Origin: Armatimonadota bacterium
Lineage (GTDB): Bacteria > Armatimonadota > Zipacnadia > UBA1398 > JAKPQA01
DNA: 44,064 bases
Assembly: GCA_029547025.1 (NCBI GenBank)
Contig: JAKPQA010000349.1
Location: 1 to 44,064, forward strand
Direction of reading: 5' to 3'
Below, piece after piece: positions 32,965 to 43,100 of this stretch. Made by a program: the position numbers and the translations under genes. Within the stretch, counting starts at the first letter, position 1. Every line of letters starts with the position of its first letter. Under the pieces are notes generated by a model. It made no database searches. It saw only the letters and a list, made by a program, of their open reading frames with translations, and was not told where the DNA came from.

Positions 32965-33990
32965 GTGGCGGACGCATATCCTGCGCCGGCCGTGATCGAG
33001 GGCGTCCCGAAGATCGGCTTCGGTGTTCACATGTGCCCCTTCCCCGGCTCCCTCTCGTCGGTCCTGGAGTTCCTGGGTGACCCGGTCGACTATGACTACG
33101 TGATGGGTGTCAGCGGGGCGTGCTTCCGGCGGGTCTGGAACCGAGACGACGGCGGCAATGTGGACCTGATGTACTTCGAGCCCGAGCCCTACGAGCGCAT
33201 CCTCAATGCGCTGGGGTACGAGTTCCGCACCGTTCCGCGCAGCGACAAGGCGGCGATGGTTGCGGCCGTCAAGGAGTCGATCGCCGCGGGGCGGCCGGTG
33301 CTGGCGACTGTGCTAGTCGGGCCTCCCGAGGTGGGCGTCATCACCGGTTACGACGCAGATGGTGAGACGCTCATCGGCTGGAGTTACTTCCAGGATGCGG
33401 CCCTGCCCGGCTACTGCGAGGTCCCTGGCTGGTTCGAGAAGCTCGAGGGCGGGCCGAAGGTTGGGCTCATTGTGCTCGGGGAGAAGACGGGCATGGTGCC
33501 GACGGCTGAGGAGACGCTCCTCTCATCGCTCGAGTGGGCCGTCGACCTGGCCCGCACCGAGACGCGTCCCGGCATCCCCGACCACATACTCGGCCTGGCG
33601 GCCTACGACGGCTGGGCGGACGGGCTCGAGGTGGATGCCGATTTCACGGCTGACGACGCCAGGGTGCTGGAGACGCGCCGCATGGTCCATGGCGACCAGA
33701 GTGTGATGCTGGTCGAGCGCCACTCGGCCGCCGGGTTCCTGCGCGACATGGCTGCCGAGGTGCCTGAGGTCGCTGAGCCTCTCGAGGAGGCGGCCCGGCT
33801 CTACGACGAGGTGGGCGATCTCATCGGCAAGGTGTGGCCGTGGGCGGATGACAAGGGTCCTGCCGTCCAGCAGGCGCTAGTCGACTCCGAACAGCGGCGC
33901 CAGGTCGCCGAGCACATTCGTGCGGCCCGGGGGCGCGAGGCCCAAGCCATCGGGTTCCTCGAACAGGCCATTGGGATGCTGAAGCAGTAG
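32965..33990 (+). CDS. BtrH_N/C39-like single-domain protein (body of a frame-split gene)
   Basis: The body reads as 341 residues from GTG 32965, the first start in this frame after the G6 tracts, with a G-rich SD upstream. Very probably the native protein starts at 32871 and is exported. The N-terminal domain (about 10-190) resembles the BtrH_N/papain-like superfamily: GFGVHMCPFPGSLSSVLEF with candidate nucleophile Cys24, YDYVMGVSGACFRRVW, IAAGRPVLATVL and GVITGYDADGETLIGWSYFQ. The His normally found before GYD in C39 enzymes is absent, so peptidase activity is doubtful. The C-terminal part is a helical bundle. The next gene encodes a two-domain relative. Function unknown. Confidence 0.75.
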   Translation: MADAYPAPAVIEGVPKIGFGVHMCPFPGSLSSVLEFLGDPVDYDYVMGVSGACFRRVWNRDDGGNVDLMYFEPEPYERILNALGYEFRTVPRSDKAAMVAAVKESIAAGRPVLATVLVGPPEVGVITGYDADGETLIGWSYFQDAALPGYCEVPGWFEKLEGGPKVGLIVLGEKTGMVPTAEETLLSSLEWAVDLARTETRPGIPDHILGLAAYDGWADGLEVDADFTADDARVLETRRMVHGDQSVMLVERHSAAGFLRDMAAEVPEVAEPLEEAARLYDEVGDLIGKVWPWADDKGPAVQQALVDSEQRRQVAEHIRAARGREAQAIGFLEQAIGMLKQ

Positions 33991-34016
33991 CGCGTGACAG
34001 CGATGGGAGGCGTCGC

Positions 34017-36323
34017 ATGCGCCACTGGCACGCGCTGGCCGCACTGGGTGTGGCGTCGCTAACGGGTGGCTCCGCCGCACAGGAATCGCCGTCCGAGTTC
34101 GCTCTCGAGGGCGTCCCCTACATCGGCAACGACTGGCAGGCGCACCTCGACGGGCCGCAGGACCTCATGTTCGCTTCGGCCATGGCGTCGGTGACGAAGT
34201 TCCTGGGAACCGCTCCGCCCGACGCGTACCGGTTCTTCATGGGCGTGTGCGGCGTCGCGCAGCAGCAGCTGTGGCACCCGACGGAATGGCGCACGGCGTT
34301 CGACGACGTGTGGCGGCTATCGGACGACCCCACCGAGTCGGTTCGCCGCACGTTCGAGGCCGCCGGGTACGAGTACCGCCTCTTGGGCAATCAGGCGGTC
34401 CGCGATGCTCGTGGGCTCCCTGCCGACTACCCGGAGTACGTGATACCCGACGTGCTGAAGCAACAGGTGTGTGAGAGCCTGCGTTCTGGTGTGCCGGTCA
34501 TCGCCTTCGGGCTGAAGAGCGGCGCGGCGGTGATCGCAGGCTACGAGGAGAACGGCGATGTGCTCCTCGGCTGGGCCATGCTCGAGAACGAGGGCGCGAG
34601 CGAGCGCGGGCTTGAGAACTACTTCCGGTTGCGCCAGTGGACCGATGAGACCCAAGGCGTGGCGCTGATCGGGCAGCGGGTCGAGCCGCCGTCGACCGAT
34701 GAGTCATGCCAGCGGGCGCTGCTCTGGGCCCTACAGAATGGTCGGCGCGCGCGCATTGGCGAGTATCTCTCCGGCCTCTCCGCCCTGGCTGCCTGGGCCG
34801 ATGCGCTGGTGCGGGAGCCCTTTCCAGACCCGGCCGACCTGGCCACCCTCCGCCGCCAGCACGTTTCACACTTCATGACCTCACTGAATGTGGCCGAGGG
34901 GCGTGCCTTCGCCTATGCCATGACGGATCCGGTGGAGCAGGCTCACCCGGAGGTCGCGGAGGACGTGGGCGTGACCATCCAATGTCACAGGCTGATGCAC
35001 GACCTGGTGTGGCGGCTCTGGCAGACCAAGGAGCCCGGCACCGAGGAGGAACAACTGAGGCGGTTCGCTGACCCCGCGGTGCGACAGGAGCTGCGCCGCA
35101 TCGTGCTGCTCGAGCGGGATGCGGACGCGCACGCCTTCGCGCACATTGACCACATGCTGCGCACGCTCGGAGTCGATCCGAAAGAGATCCCCGAGCCTTC
35201 GGCTGATGAGCGGGACATCGTGGCCCGAGCCGACGCGAGGGAGCAAGCGAGCGGCGGCGACCGGTCGGCGCTGGAGCATCAGGAAGTCAATCTGTGGGTG
35301 GGCGGCGTTCCGCGGATCGCGTGGCACCAGGGGAAGGACTGCACGTTCATTGGCGCACTCGAGGCGGCCATGGCACCGACCTTCCGCCCGTGCGAGTACA
35401 GCGACCTGATGGGCTACTCGGGGCTGGCGTTCCGCACGCGGTGGTTCCGGAACCCCGAGGGCGTCGCCACTCCTTACGGCACACTGCGGTGGCACCCGGT
35501 GAGCCCCCATGGCGAAGGCCCCGACGAGGTCGCTGCCATCAGTCGGGCCACGGGGTGGGACCTGCGCCGGGTCGACTTCGCCGAGGACGATCACCTGGCC
35601 CGGATGAAGGCCATCACGGACTTCGTGCTGTCCATCAACGAGGCCCTGCCCGTGGTGATCGGCTACAACACCGACCTGGCCGTGGCGTATGGGTACCACA
35701 TCCACAGCATGAGCCTCTTCCTGCGCGACTACCAGCGGCCGGATGCTGACGACATCCGCGTGGGTTCCGAGGATGCGAAGCTCGGCCCAGTGGCCGTGTT
35801 CCTCGGTGGCATTGGCGAGGCGCCGACTCCGGCCGATGCATTGCTCGATGGCCTCGCCATGGCCGTGAGCCAAGGGCGGCAGGCGAGGGGCGACGGATTC
35901 GTCTACGGGCCGGACGCACTCCGGGCGTGGGCAGGTGACCTGGCTGGCTACGATGGCTACTCGCCGGAGGAGCAGAGCCTGCTCTACCAGACGAACTGGT
36001 GGACGCTGATGCACCTGGCAGATGCGCGTAGGGCGGCTGTGGCGTTCCTGGAGGCGAATACCGAACTACTGCCTGAGGCGGCCCGATCGGCTCTGGCGCC
36101 GGCACTCGAGTGCTACTCGCAGGAGGCGGAGCTGCTGGACGGGTTCGTGACCGCGAACGCCCAGTTCCTTCCCTGGTGGGGAGGAACCGCTGGCGAGCAG
36201 GACTGGGACGAGGCGACGCGCCAAGCTCAGTCGTCCCTCTTGCTGAAGACCGCCGAACTCGAGGAACCGGCACTCGAAGCCGTGGGTGAGGCACTCCGGC
36301 GAGCGGGCCGGGCTGCCCAGTAG
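34017..36323 (+). CDS. Secreted two-domain BtrH_N/C39-like protein
   Basis: A 768-residue exported protein (signal to about 21, SGGSAAQ-like end), ATG 34017 with GGGAGG 6 nt upstream. It contains two copies of the domain found in the previous gene. Copy 1 (about 28-210) has FFMGVCGVAQQQLW and VIAGYEENGDVLLGWAM, but the nucleophile position is Leu50 (QDLMFASAMA), so it is degenerate. Copy 2 (about 425-610) keeps Cys442 in GKDCTFIGALEAAM and the LMGYSGLAFRTRW motif. Both copies are followed by long helical regions. It is probably a paralog by duplication. A binding rather than cleaving function seems likely for copy 1. No substrate can be named. Confidence 0.8.
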   Translation: MRHWHALAALGVASLTGGSAAQESPSEFALEGVPYIGNDWQAHLDGPQDLMFASAMASVTKFLGTAPPDAYRFFMGVCGVAQQQLWHPTEWRTAFDDVWRLSDDPTESVRRTFEAAGYEYRLLGNQAVRDARGLPADYPEYVIPDVLKQQVCESLRSGVPVIAFGLKSGAAVIAGYEENGDVLLGWAMLENEGASERGLENYFRLRQWTDETQGVALIGQRVEPPSTDESCQRALLWALQNGRRARIGEYLSGLSALAAWADALVREPFPDPADLATLRRQHVSHFMTSLNVAEGRAFAYAMTDPVEQAHPEVAEDVGVTIQCHRLMHDLVWRLWQTKEPGTEEEQLRRFADPAVRQELRRIVLLERDADAHAFAHIDHMLRTLGVDPKEIPEPSADERDIVARADAREQASGGDRSALEHQEVNLWVGGVPRIAWHQGKDCTFIGALEAAMAPTFRPCEYSDLMGYSGLAFRTRWFRNPEGVATPYGTLRWHPVSPHGEGPDEVAAISRATGWDLRRVDFAEDDHLARMKAITDFVLSINEALPVVIGYNTDLAVAYGYHIHSMSLFLRDYQRPDADDIRVGSEDAKLGPVAVFLGGIGEAPTPADALLDGLAMAVSQGRQARGDGFVYGPDALRAWAGDLAGYDGYSPEEQSLLYQTNWWTLMHLADARRAAVAFLEANTELLPEAARSALAPALECYSQEAELLDGFVTANAQFLPWWGGTAGEQDWDEATRQAQSSLLLKTAELEEPALEAVGEALRRAGRAAQ

Positions 36324-36331
36324 GGCTCGCC
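36298..36331 (+). terminator. Hairpin over the stop of the two-domain BtrH_N-like gene
   Basis: GGCGAGC (36298-36304) pairs with GCTCGCC (36325-36331). The 20-nt loop contains an internal GGGC/GCCC stem and the TAG. The convergent gene ends at 36385. Confidence 0.4.
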
Positions 36332-36384
36332 AGAGAACCCGGAGCCGGGCGGTCCCAGACGCCGGCGGCGCCTGCTGGCAGCCC

Positions 36385-39300
36385 TTAGGGCGTCTTGTGC
36401 GCCACAAACGGCCGGTACCGGTCCCACTCGAAGTTGGGGCTGCGCAGCGGCGTGTGACAGGGCAGACAGGCTCGCGTTTCGACCGGCTTACCCGCAGCCG
36501 GATCATGGCCCTGGGCGGTGATGCCGCCCACATCATGGCAGGCCAGGCAGTGGACTTCCTGGAGCCTCAGGCCACCCGCGCCGGCCACGGGAGCCGAGTG
36601 GCACTGCCAGCAGTCGGGATTGCGCTCCTCACCCACCGACGCCAGGGTCGCCATGGCGTGGCCGTGGCCCGTTGATCTCCACTGCTCATACTCGGCCGCG
36701 TGGCACGCGCCGCACGACGCCGGCCGGAACTCGGTCCCGATGGTCTCCGCCGCCGCCAGCTCGCCGGCGAACGTGGCCTCCTGGGCGCCCTTGTAGTCCG
36801 CCACGATGGCCTGGACGGCCTCGTCCCTACCGGCTGAGTCGTCCAGCAAGACGAGGCGATTGCGGGCCGACTCGACCGCACCGTCCTTCAGCGTCAGGTG
36901 GAGCAAGCCCAGGAACTGCCCATCCCGGCCCGCCTCGACCAGTATGGTTGTCCCTTCGGACTCCTCAGCATGAGTCGCCCGGCCCGTGTGCGCGCCGATC
37001 ACCACATCGATGCCCGGCACCATCCGGGCAAGCTCCCGGTCACGCTCGGCACCGAGGTGCGAGAGGGCGACGACCACATCGGCCCCCGCCTCGCCGCGAA
37101 GAACGTGGGCCTCACGCCGCGCCGAACTGATTGGATCCTCGATCTCAATCCCACGCCGGTAGCTTTCGGTGCCGAAGGCGAAGGCCTCAGGCGCCAGCAC
37201 CGAGAACACGCCGATACGCAACAGACCACGGTCCAGCACGATGTGCCGGCTGGCCAGCGGCTCACCCGCCCTGGAGAGATTAGCCGAGACGACAGGCACC
37301 GGCGATCCCTGCCCGAGCGACGCCACGAAATCGGAACCCAGAGCCAGTTCCTGATCGCCGAGTCCTAGCGCATCGAGTCCCATCGACTCGAGGGCTCGCA
37401 GCAGGGCTGTGGTGCGAGCCGGGTCACCCATCTCGGGCAGCATGTCGCCAGCACTGAGAAAGACGAAGTTGCCCGCGCGCTGCCGTGCATCGCGAAGCGC
37501 TGAGGCCATGGCGGCCACGCCGCCGAACGGGTTGCCGGGGCATCCGCAGGCCTCGAGCTGACCGTTGAGGTGGCCCGCATACGCAATGGTCAGCGAGCTC
37601 GAGCTGATGCCCAACCGGTCCAGCACGGCCTCGGTCCTCTGCTGCGTGAGCAGAACAGACTCCTCGGGGCTGGAACCCCGCTCATGAAGGTCCACGAGCT
37701 CGCGATTCTCGACGAGCAGAGTCAGACCGGCCGGAAGGTTAAGCTCCTGGCGCGCTCGGGCGTCCGCCATCAGCGCCTCGAGGATCTCGGGTTGGGTCGC
37801 CCCGGCGCGAACCGTTTCGGGGTCGAGACCGACAGCACGCACAGGCACATCCCAGTACGAGCTGTTACCGACCTTGGCCCGCTCGTCGAGGTAGTCGGCC
37901 ATCAGTTCGGGCCGCGTGCGGCGTACGAATGCCTGCCGCGCCGCCTCCTCCACCTCGGCCGGTCCGCCGGGTGCCGCCAGGGCCCCGCTGGTGTTCTGAT
38001 ACACCACCCACCGAAGGTTCAGGTCGAAGCGCTCCAACGCTCGAGGCCTCGATAGCTCCCGAACGAAACGAGCGGCGGCGCCCAGCGATGCTGGATCAAG
38101 AGGGCTGAGGAACAGGTCGAGCCGCCGCGTCTCCCTCGGGCGCGTGATGTCCAGGGACCCCCCGGCGCGGTATGGCTCCAGCTGGTAGAGCTCGCCCTTT
38201 CGGAGCAGCCCGCCCTGCAAAGATGCAAACTCACGCGACTGCTCGACGGCTCTGTCGAGGAAGAACGCCGGCAGCCAACGGACATCCGCCGAAGCGATGA
38301 GCGCCCGCCCCTCGTCGGATGCCGCGTCGAGTGTTCGGACCTGAACCCCAGGCAGCAGCTGGGCCAGGGGCGACGTGATGCCGCCCGGATCAGTGAAACG
38401 GACCTCGGGGCTAGTCAGTACGGTGAGCTGGATGGGGATGGGGTCCTCGAACTCGCAGTGCCGTGCGCCATCTGCCTCGACACAGCGCCCAATCTTGCCT
38501 GTCTGCCGGCAGTCACGGTCGTCGAAACACTGGGGCAGACCGGAGCACACCTCGGGCCGCCCGGCCTCCGGCACAGCGGAGCAGAGGTAAGTCAGCATGC
38601 GGTCGCGGGTGATCTCGGCGTAGCTGCCGGTCCGCGTGCCGTTCACGAGCAGCGTGGGCGTCTCCCGGATGCGAAACCGCTTTGCCAGTTCGGCATCGTG
38701 CAGCAGGCGCGCCTCAGACTCGCGGCCCTCCACACAGCGCTCGATGGGATCGGCATCGACACCAATGGACCGGAGGAGCTCCTCGAAAGGCGATTGCGGC
38801 GACACCATGCGCGCCACTAGATACTGGGCGATACGCGGACCGGCCACACGCTCGATGCACGCCTGGCGTCTGTCCTCGAGCAACTCGGCGGGCTCGGTGC
38901 CGGAGTCGAGAGCGCCGTCCTCGCCCGCGTGGACGACATAGTGACGCCGCAGGACGACCCGCTTCGGCCCGAAATCCTGAACCGCGGCGAACACCTCGGG
39001 CTGAGCGGTGCGGCAGTGCGGGCACTCGGAGGTAACGTAGAGGTCGACCACGGCTTGGCTCTGCTCAGCGAGGTCGCCCCCGAGCCGCGCCTCAAAGGCA
39101 TCGACCAAGGCGCCCACTTCGGCATCGCTCTCGACCTGGTCCGAAAGGCGCATCTCGCGCACCTGGAACCCATCGATCCGGTGCCGCTCATCAACAGTGA
39201 AGTCGATGCGCCCCAGCGCTCGCCCCTGGTAGCTGAAGTGCGCTACCACCGTCCCACCGATCACATCGGACAGCCCCCCGGGCTCCGAGGACATCCGGTG

Positions 39301-40011
39301 GGCGTTGATGAGCACGTCGATCCCGCCCACCTGCTGCAACAGCTCGCGCGAGGTGGTCTCACCCAAGTGGCTCAGCAACACCACGACATCCACCGCGGCT
39401 CGGATCTGCTCGACAACGGCCCTCACGGCCGGGATGGGAGGCGATACGGAGAGGCCATCGGGAAAACGGCCCTCATCGAACAGAAACGCCTCGTCCGGAG
39501 TGGCACCGATGATCCCAAAGCGAAGGCCCCCAACCTCGCGCACCACGTGGGTGGGGAGAAGCAGCCTGCCGTCGGCCCCGCACAGGTTGGCCGAGACGAA
39601 CGTCGTCCGGGCGACATCCCCCGCATGGCGGAGGAAGTCGGCACCATAGGCCAACTCCTCGTCCCCCACTCCGACGGCGTCGTAGCCCATCAGGGCCATG
39701 GCACGCAGTGTCGTAAGGGTCCGCTCTCGATCGACGACCGGACCCAGCGTGTACTCGTCATAGGGGCCGCCCGCGAAGAGGCCTCCGGCATCGACGACCA
39801 GCACCGGATTGAGCCCCCGCTTCCGCACCTGTCGCAGCATCGTGGCCCGCCGCGCCACGCCTCCATCGGGCCGGATGGGGCAGTTGCACGGGCCCACCAT
39901 CGAATGCGTCTCGCCGGTGTAGGCAATGGTGTACTGCAGTCCCCAGGCGGGCAGCGCGCTGCAGGCCACAAGAACCACAAGACTGCCGGCAATCGCGGCG
40001 CGATGGGTCAT
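36385..40011 (-). CDS. Exported fusion: metallophosphoesterase-like / DsbA-like / thioredoxin-like / metallophosphoesterase-like / tetraheme cytochrome c
   Basis: A 1,208-residue protein from ATG 40011 with a signal peptide ending near PAWG-L. Residues 25-275 and 807-1048 are two UshA-like metallophosphoesterase domains, each beginning with a Cys-X-Cys-Pro motif (PCNCP at 41-45; ACGCP at 821-825) and keeping LSHLG. The canonical GNH(D/E) is GDEE (116-119) and GDQE (885-888). Residues 321-475 are DsbA-like, with C330-P-H-C333 and cis-Pro452. Residues 480-520 are Cys-rich. Residues 525-795 look like two thioredoxin folds without CXXC. Residues 1075-1208 resemble cytochrome c554, with CXXCH at 1100-1104, 1134-1138, 1155-1159 and 1182-1186. 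It would be periplasmic and redox-active. I know no characterised homolog with this order. Confidence 0.85.
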   Translation of the reverse strand: MTHRAAIAGSLVVLVACSALPAWGLQYTIAYTGETHSMVGPCNCPIRPDGGVARRATMLRQVRKRGLNPVLVVDAGGLFAGGPYDEYTLGPVVDRERTLTTLRAMALMGYDAVGVGDEELAYGADFLRHAGDVARTTFVSANLCGADGRLLLPTHVVREVGGLRFGIIGATPDEAFLFDEGRFPDGLSVSPPIPAVRAVVEQIRAAVDVVVLLSHLGETTSRELLQQVGGIDVLINAHRMSSEPGGLSDVIGGTVVAHFSYQGRALGRIDFTVDERHRIDGFQVREMRLSDQVESDAEVGALVDAFEARLGGDLAEQSQAVVDLYVTSECPHCRTAQPEVFAAVQDFGPKRVVLRRHYVVHAGEDGALDSGTEPAELLEDRRQACIERVAGPRIAQYLVARMVSPQSPFEELLRSIGVDADPIERCVEGRESEARLLHDAELAKRFRIRETPTLLVNGTRTGSYAEITRDRMLTYLCSAVPEAGRPEVCSGLPQCFDDRDCRQTGKIGRCVEADGARHCEFEDPIPIQLTVLTSPEVRFTDPGGITSPLAQLLPGVQVRTLDAASDEGRALIASADVRWLPAFFLDRAVEQSREFASLQGGLLRKGELYQLEPYRAGGSLDITRPRETRRLDLFLSPLDPASLGAAARFVRELSRPRALERFDLNLRWVVYQNTSGALAAPGGPAEVEEAARQAFVRRTRPELMADYLDERAKVGNSSYWDVPVRAVGLDPETVRAGATQPEILEALMADARARQELNLPAGLTLLVENRELVDLHERGSSPEESVLLTQQRTEAVLDRLGISSSSLTIAYAGHLNGQLEACGCPGNPFGGVAAMASALRDARQRAGNFVFLSAGDMLPEMGDPARTTALLRALESMGLDALGLGDQELALGSDFVASLGQGSPVPVVSANLSRAGEPLASRHIVLDRGLLRIGVFSVLAPEAFAFGTESYRRGIEIEDPISSARREAHVLRGEAGADVVVALSHLGAERDRELARMVPGIDVVIGAHTGRATHAEESEGTTILVEAGRDGQFLGLLHLTLKDGAVESARNRLVLLDDSAGRDEAVQAIVADYKGAQEATFAGELAAAETIGTEFRPASCGACHAAEYEQWRSTGHGHAMATLASVGEERNPDCWQCHSAPVAGAGGLRLQEVHCLACHDVGGITAQGHDPAAGKPVETRACLPCHTPLRSPNFEWDRYRPFVAHKTP

Positions 40012-40181
40012 GTTGGCATCCGTTCCTGTCTGTGAGGAGCCACTGCAAACAAGCGAGGTGTGCGAGCACAATGGCCCACGCCAGTGATGCCGCCCCGCCC
40101 GCTCGTCCACTACAGAAACCGCCGGACGGGTGCAGGGACCCCCGCGTCCGGCCCAGAGCCCAGACAGTGTGGCCGCAACAC

Positions 40182-43100
40182 CTACGGCCGCGGCTGCTTC
40201 ACCGCGATGGGCTTGCCATCGCGGTCGGTGATGCGGACCACCAGGCCCCACCCGCCGGCCTGCTGAAGCACCTTACACAGAACACGATTCACGCCGGCCT
40301 CGAGATGCGCCTCGGCTGTGTCCTGGTCTGGGGCCACTGGCCGGGCCGTCTCATTGGCATGCACCAGTTCCCCGTTCAGCCAGATGAAGACCTCATCGTC
40401 ACTACCGATCTTGAGCAGGACGTCGCGCGCTCGATCACTCTCAACCTCGGCATAGGCGTAAGCACCCACGTCGGTCAACGCCCCGAGCATGGCCTCCAGG
40501 TTGAGCACGCCCGACGCATCCCCCACTGTGGTGTAGCGCCACGGCACAGACTGGCCGCCGAAAGACACCGCACGGCTCGTGTCAACGGGCTTCGTGGTAT
40601 CGAGCGCGTCCTGCTTGAGCAGAGCATCGTGACCAGGCAACGGCGCCGCAACCCAGTACTCGGACACGAGTCCCGAGAGGCCGATGACTTCTCCAGGCTG
40701 GAGCTGCGCGAAATCGGCCGGCTTGCCGTCCCTGGTGAGCACGCGGCAACTGGCCGACCATTGCGCGCCGCCATTCAGCACCTTGAGCAGCACCGTGTTG
40801 CGTCCGGCCTCGAGGTGGGCCTCGTAGGTGTCCTGGTCGGCCGTCCACCCCCGATTACCCACGAACTTGCCGGCCAGCTTGCCGTTGACCCACACGAACA
40901 CATCGTCGTCGCTCCCCACCTTGAGGACCACGTCCTGAGCCTGGTCCACGGTGATCTCGGAGTACGCGTAAGCACCGGTGTTATCCTGCCGAGCCGCGGC
41001 CTTCTCCAGATCGAGCAGCCCGGACGGATCATCAACCGGCGCGAACCGCCAGCTCCGCGTCACATCCCCCATCCTCACGGGAACGGCCAAGTCGATCGGT
41101 CTGGCGGGGTCAAACGCATCGCTCTTGGTCAGTTCGTCCCTCGAGCCAATCGGTCCACATACCCAGAAGTGCGTGATGTACCCATCCTTCTTCGCCAGCT
41201 CCAGCGGCACTCCGAGGGCCCGGAGCTGCGCGGCGCCCGCACGAACCGCCTCGCGGTTGTCCGAGAGCGCGACCGCCCGCTTGAGCAGCTCGATGGCCTG
41301 CTCGCGCTGACCCGTCTGCGCCAGCTTGCCCCCAATGGCGATGGCGGCCGACGCCGCCGACTTCGCCACCTCGGGACTGCCCTTCTCGAGCCACTGCATG
41401 ACGGCCGGCAGCGCCCGAGGCTCCCCGACCTCGGCAATGCGGTCGAGGGCCAACCGGCGCTCGGCATCGCCCGGGGCGAGGTCCAGAGCCTCAAGGTACA
41501 CGGCCAGCGCGCCGCCGGGGTCCTTCTGCTGCACCGACTGACCCAGCTGCAGATAACCGCGGATTGCGGCGGCCCTCTTGGGCGTGGTGCCCTCTTGGAT
41601 GAAACGGCGCAGCACGGGCTCGGCCCGCATATCGCGGAGCTTGCCCAGCGCGTCGAGCGCCGCGGCACCGACTGCATCACTCGGGTCACTCGCGAGAACC
41701 ACGAAAGCATCGTAAAGGCCCGCGTCGCCCCGGTTCCCAAGTGCCTCAATGACCCGCGCCCGGATGGTCTCAGGACCCTGTGAGGCGGCCAGCCGCAGCG
41801 CCTCGGTAGCGTCGGCGCTCCGCATCGCGGTCAGGGCACCCTGCGCGGCCCGCCACTCGGCTTCCTTGCCGGCGTCGAGCCGACCCAGCAGCGCGGGAAT
41901 CGTCGACACATCCCCCAGCCGGCCCATGGCATCGATGCAGGCCATGCGAACGGCCTCGTCCGCATCGCCCGCTGCGGATGAGAGCGCCGCCGCCGAAACC
42001 GCACCCGGCCTGAGTCCGAGGCTGCGAACCAGGATCACACGGACCGCCGGCTCCGCCGTGGCGACGGCGTTCGCGATGGCCACCGTCGCCTCGTCTCCGG
42101 GGACGCGGGCCAGCGCAGCCTCGGCCGCGGCCCGGACGCGCTCGCTTCCTCGCCGCAGGGCGGCCAGAATCGCCTCGGCCGTCGCCGGATCGCGCAACGC
42201 CGCCAACGCCCTCAGCGCGGCAAGCTGGACACGCTCGTCCGTGGACCGGAGGGCAGCCGAGGCCGCCGTCGACGACTCCCCATCGCCGCGTCGGCCAACG
42301 ACCCAGAGCAGAGCCTCCCTGGCCTCGCCGCTGGCGCCGCCCATGGCCGCGATGACGGCGGGCGTCACGCCAGCGCCCGGCATCTCTGCCAGTGCGTGCA
42401 TGGCCACGCCCCGGAGGTCGGCTGGGCCGGCCTCGATGGCGTCGAGAAGGGCAGGCACCGCACGTTCGCCCGCGGCCTTGGCGTAGCCCGCAAGACCGGC
42501 GCACCGGTCCTGGAGCTCGGGGAACTCGCGGTAGGCACGGAGGGACGCGGCCTCGGCCTCCGCAATCATGCCGCACGCCAGGAGCAGCTCAGAGAGCTGC
42601 AGATAGGCCGCACGCGCCGCCCTCCGCTCGGCCTTGGACCCGCGTGTGAGCAGCGGACGCAGCACCTTCTCGGCGGCGACCGAAGGTAGGTGCCCCAGCG
42701 CCGCTATGGCCGCCGTCCGCACCGAAGCCGGAGCGCCACCCATCACCTCGGCGATGGGCTCCACGGCCTCGGTATCGCCACGCTCGCCCAGGGCGTTGAG
42801 GATCCCAACCTGCATGGGCTCCGGAGCCGTGCGGAGCGCGACCAACAGCGCCTGAAGCGCCGCCCTGCCCGGTATCCGCGCCAGCGCCCATCGGGCCATC
42901 TCGCCCACCTGGGGGTCCTTCATCAGCCGGCTGAGAGGAGCCACGGACTCCTCGCCGCCAACGAGCGAGAGCTGGCGGAGCGCGTAGCGACGAATACCCA
43001 CCTGCGTTCCACCCTCGGCCACAGCGACGAGAACCCGGGCCACCGAAGCCCGCTCCTCGCTGTCCTTCAACGCAGCGGCATTTTGCACCAGGGCATCCAC

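Noticed and set aside
38929-40035. Plus-strand open frame opposite the first metallophosphoesterase domain
   Set aside because: The minus strand encodes a continuous domain and signal peptide.
40032-41783. Plus-strand open frame (583 codons) antisense to the HEAT-repeat gene
   Set aside because: The opposite strand encodes recognisable HEAT and sugar-binding-like repeats; this frame has no domain features.
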